Shown here in pieces: positions 61,538 through 64,000 of a stretch of DNA of 64,000 bases. The stretch lies in the NCBI GenBank assembly GCA_019359445.1, contig JAHHHJ010000011.1, positions 1 through 64,000 of the forward strand. The letters run 5' to 3'. The position numbers and the translations under genes are program-made. Under the pieces are notes generated by a model that saw nothing but the letters and a program-made list of their open reading frames with translations, was not told the DNA's origin and did no database searches. Within the stretch, counting starts at the first letter, position 1; each line of letters starts with the position of its first letter. The stretch comes from Kastovskya adunca ATA6-11-RM4. GTDB lineage: Bacteria; Cyanobacteriota; Cyanobacteriia; Cyanobacteriales; Coleofasciculaceae.

Positions 61538-64000
61538 ATGACTACTCAGACCTTTACTGCACCCAGCTACCTGTTGCCAGACTTAGTTGAGATTCAGCGT
61601 TCGAGCTTCCGCTGGTTCTTGGAAGAAGGACTAGTTGAAGAACTCAATAGCTTCTCACCCATTACCGACTATACCGGCAAAATGGAGTTACACTTCTTGG
61701 GCAAAGACTACAAGCTCAAGCGGCCCAAGTACGATGTAGACGAAGCTAAGCGGCGTGACAGTACCTATGCGGTGCAAATGTACGTTCCGACGCGCCTGAT
61801 TAATAAAGAAACCGGAGAAATTAAAGAACAAGAAGTCTTTATCGGTGACTTGCCCTTGATGACTGACCGGGGTACTTTCATTATTAACGGTGCTGAGCGG
61901 GTAATCGTCAACCAAATTGTGCGATCGCCTGGAGTTTACTACAAATCTGAAACCGACAAAAACGGACGCCGGACTTATAGCGCCTCCTTAATTCCTAACC
62001 GAGGAGCGTGGCTAAAGTTTGAAACCGACAAAAACGACCTGGTGTGGGTGCGGATTGACAAAACTCGCAAACTAAGTGCCCAAGTTCTCCTCAAAGCTTT
62101 AGGGCTTTCCGATAGCGAAATCATCGACGCCCTGCGTCACCCTGATTACTACCAAAAGACCCTTGATAAAGAAGGCAACCCATCGGAAGAAGAAGCCCTA
62201 CTGGAACTTTATCGCAAACTGAGACCGGGTGAACCCCCCACAGTCACCGGGGGACAGCAGTTGCTAGATTCCCGCTTCTTTGACCCCAAACGCTATGACT
62301 TGGGTCGAGTCGGTCGCTACAAAATCAACAAAAAGCTACGGCTCAACACTCCCGACACCGTCCGGGTATTAACAGCCCAAGATATCTTGACGGGCGTAGA
62401 CTACCTGATCAACCTGGAATTTGATGTCGGCAGCACCGATGACATCGACCACCTGGGAAATCGCCGCGTGCGAAGCGTGGGAGAACTACTACAGAACCAA
62501 GTCCGTGTAGGTTTAAACCGTTTAGAGCGAATTATTCGCGAACGGATGACTGTTTCCGACGCCGACACCCTCACCCCCGCTAGCTTAGTGAACCCTAAGC
62601 CATTAGTGGCAGCGATTAAGGAATTCTTCGGCTCCTCCCAGTTGTCCCAGTTCATGGATCAAACCAACCCCCTAGCCGAGCTAACCCACAAGCGGCGTTT
62701 GTCTGCCTTGGGTCCTGGCGGTTTGACACGGGAACGGGCAGGCTTTGCCGTGCGGGATATTCACCCCTCCCACTATGGACGCATTTGCCCGATTGAGACT
62801 CCTGAAGGACCAAACGCCGGATTGATTGGTTCTCTGGCAACCCATGCCCGCGTCAATGCCTACGGCTTCATTGAAACCCCCTTCTACGTGGTAGAAAACG
62901 GGCGCGTCCTCAAAGACCGTCCCCCCATCTACATGAGTGCCGATGAGGAAGACGACCTGCGGGTAGCCGCCGGCGACGCCCCCATTGATAAAGACGGCTA
63001 CATCTTAGGAGTTCAGGTGCCGGTGCGGTATCGGCAAGAGTTTACGACTACCACCCCCGACCAGGTAGACTACCTGGCAGTGTCTCCGGTACAGATTATC
63101 TCTGTTGCCACCTCCTTGATTCCTTTCCTTGAGCACGACGACGCTAACCGTGCCTTGATGGGTTCAAACATGCAACGGCAGGCGGTGCCTTTGCTGAGAC
63201 CGGAGCGCCCCTTAGTGGGAACAGGTTTAGAAGCTCAAGCTGCGAGAGACTCCGGGATGGTGATTGTCTCAAAGACCGAGGGGGAAGTCACCTATGTTGA
63301 TGCCAACGAAATCAAGGTCACCGACGCGAACGGGCAAGAAACCTACTACGAAATCCAGAAGTACCAGCGCTCCAACCAGGACACCTGCTTAAACCAGCGT
63401 CCCTTGGTGTTTGTTGGGGATGATGTAGTGGTCGGTCAGGTCTTAGCGGATGGTAGTGCCACTGAAGGTGGAGAGCTGGCGCTAGGACAAAATATCCTCG
63501 TTGCCTACATGCCTTGGGAAGGCTACAACTACGAAGACGCGATCTTGATCTCGGAACGACTGGTGATTGATGATGTCTACACCAGCATCCACATTGAGAA
63601 GTACGAAATTGAGGCGCGGCAAACCAAGCTAGGCCCGGAGGAAATTACCCGTGAAATTCCTAACGTCGGGGAAGATTCCCTCCGACAGTTGGATGAAACG
63701 GGGATTATTCGCATCGGTGCCTGGGTGGAAGCGGGAGATATCCTCGTAGGTAAGGTGACGCCTAAAGGCGAATCGGATCAGCCCCCGGAAGAGAAACTGC
63801 TACGGGCAATCTTTGGGGAAAAAGCTAGAGACGTGCGGGACAACTCCCTACGGGTACCCAACGGTGAAAAAGGTCGCGTGGTGGATGTCCGCGTCTTTAC
63901 CCGCGAGCAGGGCGACGAACTGCCGCCAGGAGCCAATATGGTCGTACGGGTCTATGTTGCTCAAAAACGCAAGATCCAAGTCGGCGACAAAATGGCAGGA
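61538..64000 (+). CDS. rpoB: RNA polymerase beta subunit, 5' 821 codons (runs off the window)
   Basis: From ATG 61538 (AGAGGAGA upstream) the frame is open to the last base, 821 codons. The chain starts [24 protein letters not shown], and includes the rifampicin region [33 protein letters not shown] in pieces, then [36 protein letters not shown], and [14 protein letters not shown]. It is the beta subunit, which with beta' makes the active site cleft; in cyanobacteria beta' is split into gamma (rpoC1) and beta' (rpoC2), expected just beyond the window. About 280 C-terminal residues are missing here only because of the window edge. Confidence 0.98.
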   Translation, partial: MTTQTFTAPSYLLPDLVEIQRSSFRWFLEEGLVEELNSFSPITDYTGKMELHFLGKDYKLKRPKYDVDEAKRRDSTYAVQMYVPTRLINKETGEIKEQEVFIGDLPLMTDRGTFIINGAERVIVNQIVRSPGVYYKSETDKNGRRTYSASLIPNRGAWLKFETDKNDLVWVRIDKTRKLSAQVLLKALGLSDSEIIDALRHPDYYQKTLDKEGNPSEEEALLELYRKLRPGEPPTVTGGQQLLDSRFFDPKRYDLGRVGRYKINKKLRLNTPDTVRVLTAQDILTGVDYLINLEFDVGSTDDIDHLGNRRVRSVGELLQNQVRVGLNRLERIIRERMTVSDADTLTPASLVNPKPLVAAIKEFFGSSQLSQFMDQTNPLAELTHKRRLSALGPGGLTRERAGFAVRDIHPSHYGRICPIETPEGPNAGLIGSLATHARVNAYGFIETPFYVVENGRVLKDRPPIYMSADEEDDLRVAAGDAPIDKDGYILGVQVPVRYRQEFTTTTPDQVDYLAVSPVQIISVATSLIPFLEHDDANRALMGSNMQRQAVPLLRPERPLVGTGLEAQAARDSGMVIVSKTEGEVTYVDANEIKVTDANGQETYYEIQKYQRSNQDTCLNQRPLVFVGDDVVVGQVLADGSATEGGELALGQNILVAYMPWEGYNYEDAILISERLVIDDVYTSIHIEKYEIEARQTKLGPEEITREIPNVGEDSLRQLDETGIIRIGAWVEAGDILVGKVTPKGESDQPPEEKLLRAIFGEKARDVRDNSLRVPNGEKGRVVDVRVFTREQGDELPPGANMVVRVYVAQKRKIQVGDKMAG

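Noticed and set aside
61293-61541. Plus-strand frame of 82 codons before rpoB
   Set aside because: It overlaps the rpoB start and has no motif; the stretch is better read as the rpoB leader.

Overview
The window is chromosomal DNA from a cyanobacterium. It carries genes typical of that phylum: nblS/hik33, the shell pair ccmK3-ccmK4, a CRR6-type NDH-1 assembly factor, DUF92/VTE6, DUF2555, DUF6464, a stand-alone PCP_red protein, and many copies of the HIP1 octamer GCGATCGC. Two-partner secretion genes, pentapeptide repeats, AAA_35/WD40 proteins and many dispersed palindromes suggest a large-genome, probably filamentous species. No heterocyst gene is seen, so the genus is left open. I found no rRNA, tRNA, CRISPR array or transposase gene.

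Layout. 0.4-10.7 kb holds mostly housekeeping genes: rplI, dnaB, an FKBP isomerase, nblS, a VOC protein, DUF92, coaBC and a Crp/Fnr regulator. 10.7-12.2 kb is a long stretch with no convincing gene apart from a possible 38-residue ORF. 12.2-22.8 kb contains a pentapeptide protein, speD, DUF6464, a decayed gene, an unknown gene with ccmK3-ccmK4, a MITE-like element, dapB, a glycine-zipper stress protein, a small ORF behind a LexA-type box, a radical SAM protein and a flavin monooxygenase behind a Fur-type box. 23.1-29.2 kb is a defence-type island: DUF427, DUF29 between 21-bp direct repeats, an McrBC-like pair whose ATPase carries TPRs, and HigB/HigA.

31.8-37.0 kb is the most interesting segment. 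Three co-directional genes encode (i) an EAL domain fused to an HlyD/Alg44-like periplasmic adaptor, with the EAL active site degraded; (ii) an Alg8-like processive GT2 synthase fused to a periplasmic right-handed beta-helix; and (iii) a PL14-like exported polysaccharide lyase. Together they look like a compact synthase-dependent exopolysaccharide machine, resembling the bacterial alginate system, in which an EAL domain rather than PilZ would sense cyclic di-GMP. That role is inferred from domain content and operon order.

37.1-43.8 kb is a cell-surface region: a divergent TpsA/TpsB pair and an exported beta-helix protein. 44-51.7 kb holds an XRE-AAA_35 protein, an exported TPR protein, an AAA_35-TM-WD40 protein with 16 WD repeats, and two decayed genes (an HlyD-family adaptor and a relic of the upstream beta-helix gene). 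51.7-64 kb returns to core genes: PsiE, CRR6, a long repeat membrane protein, hslO, a universal stress protein, hisD, rpsT, TatD and the first 821 codons of rpoB, which runs off the window.

Limits. Family names come from reading protein motifs by eye. No homology search, structure prediction or expression data was available, and starts were chosen from start codons, Shine-Dalgarno-like sequences and family knowledge.
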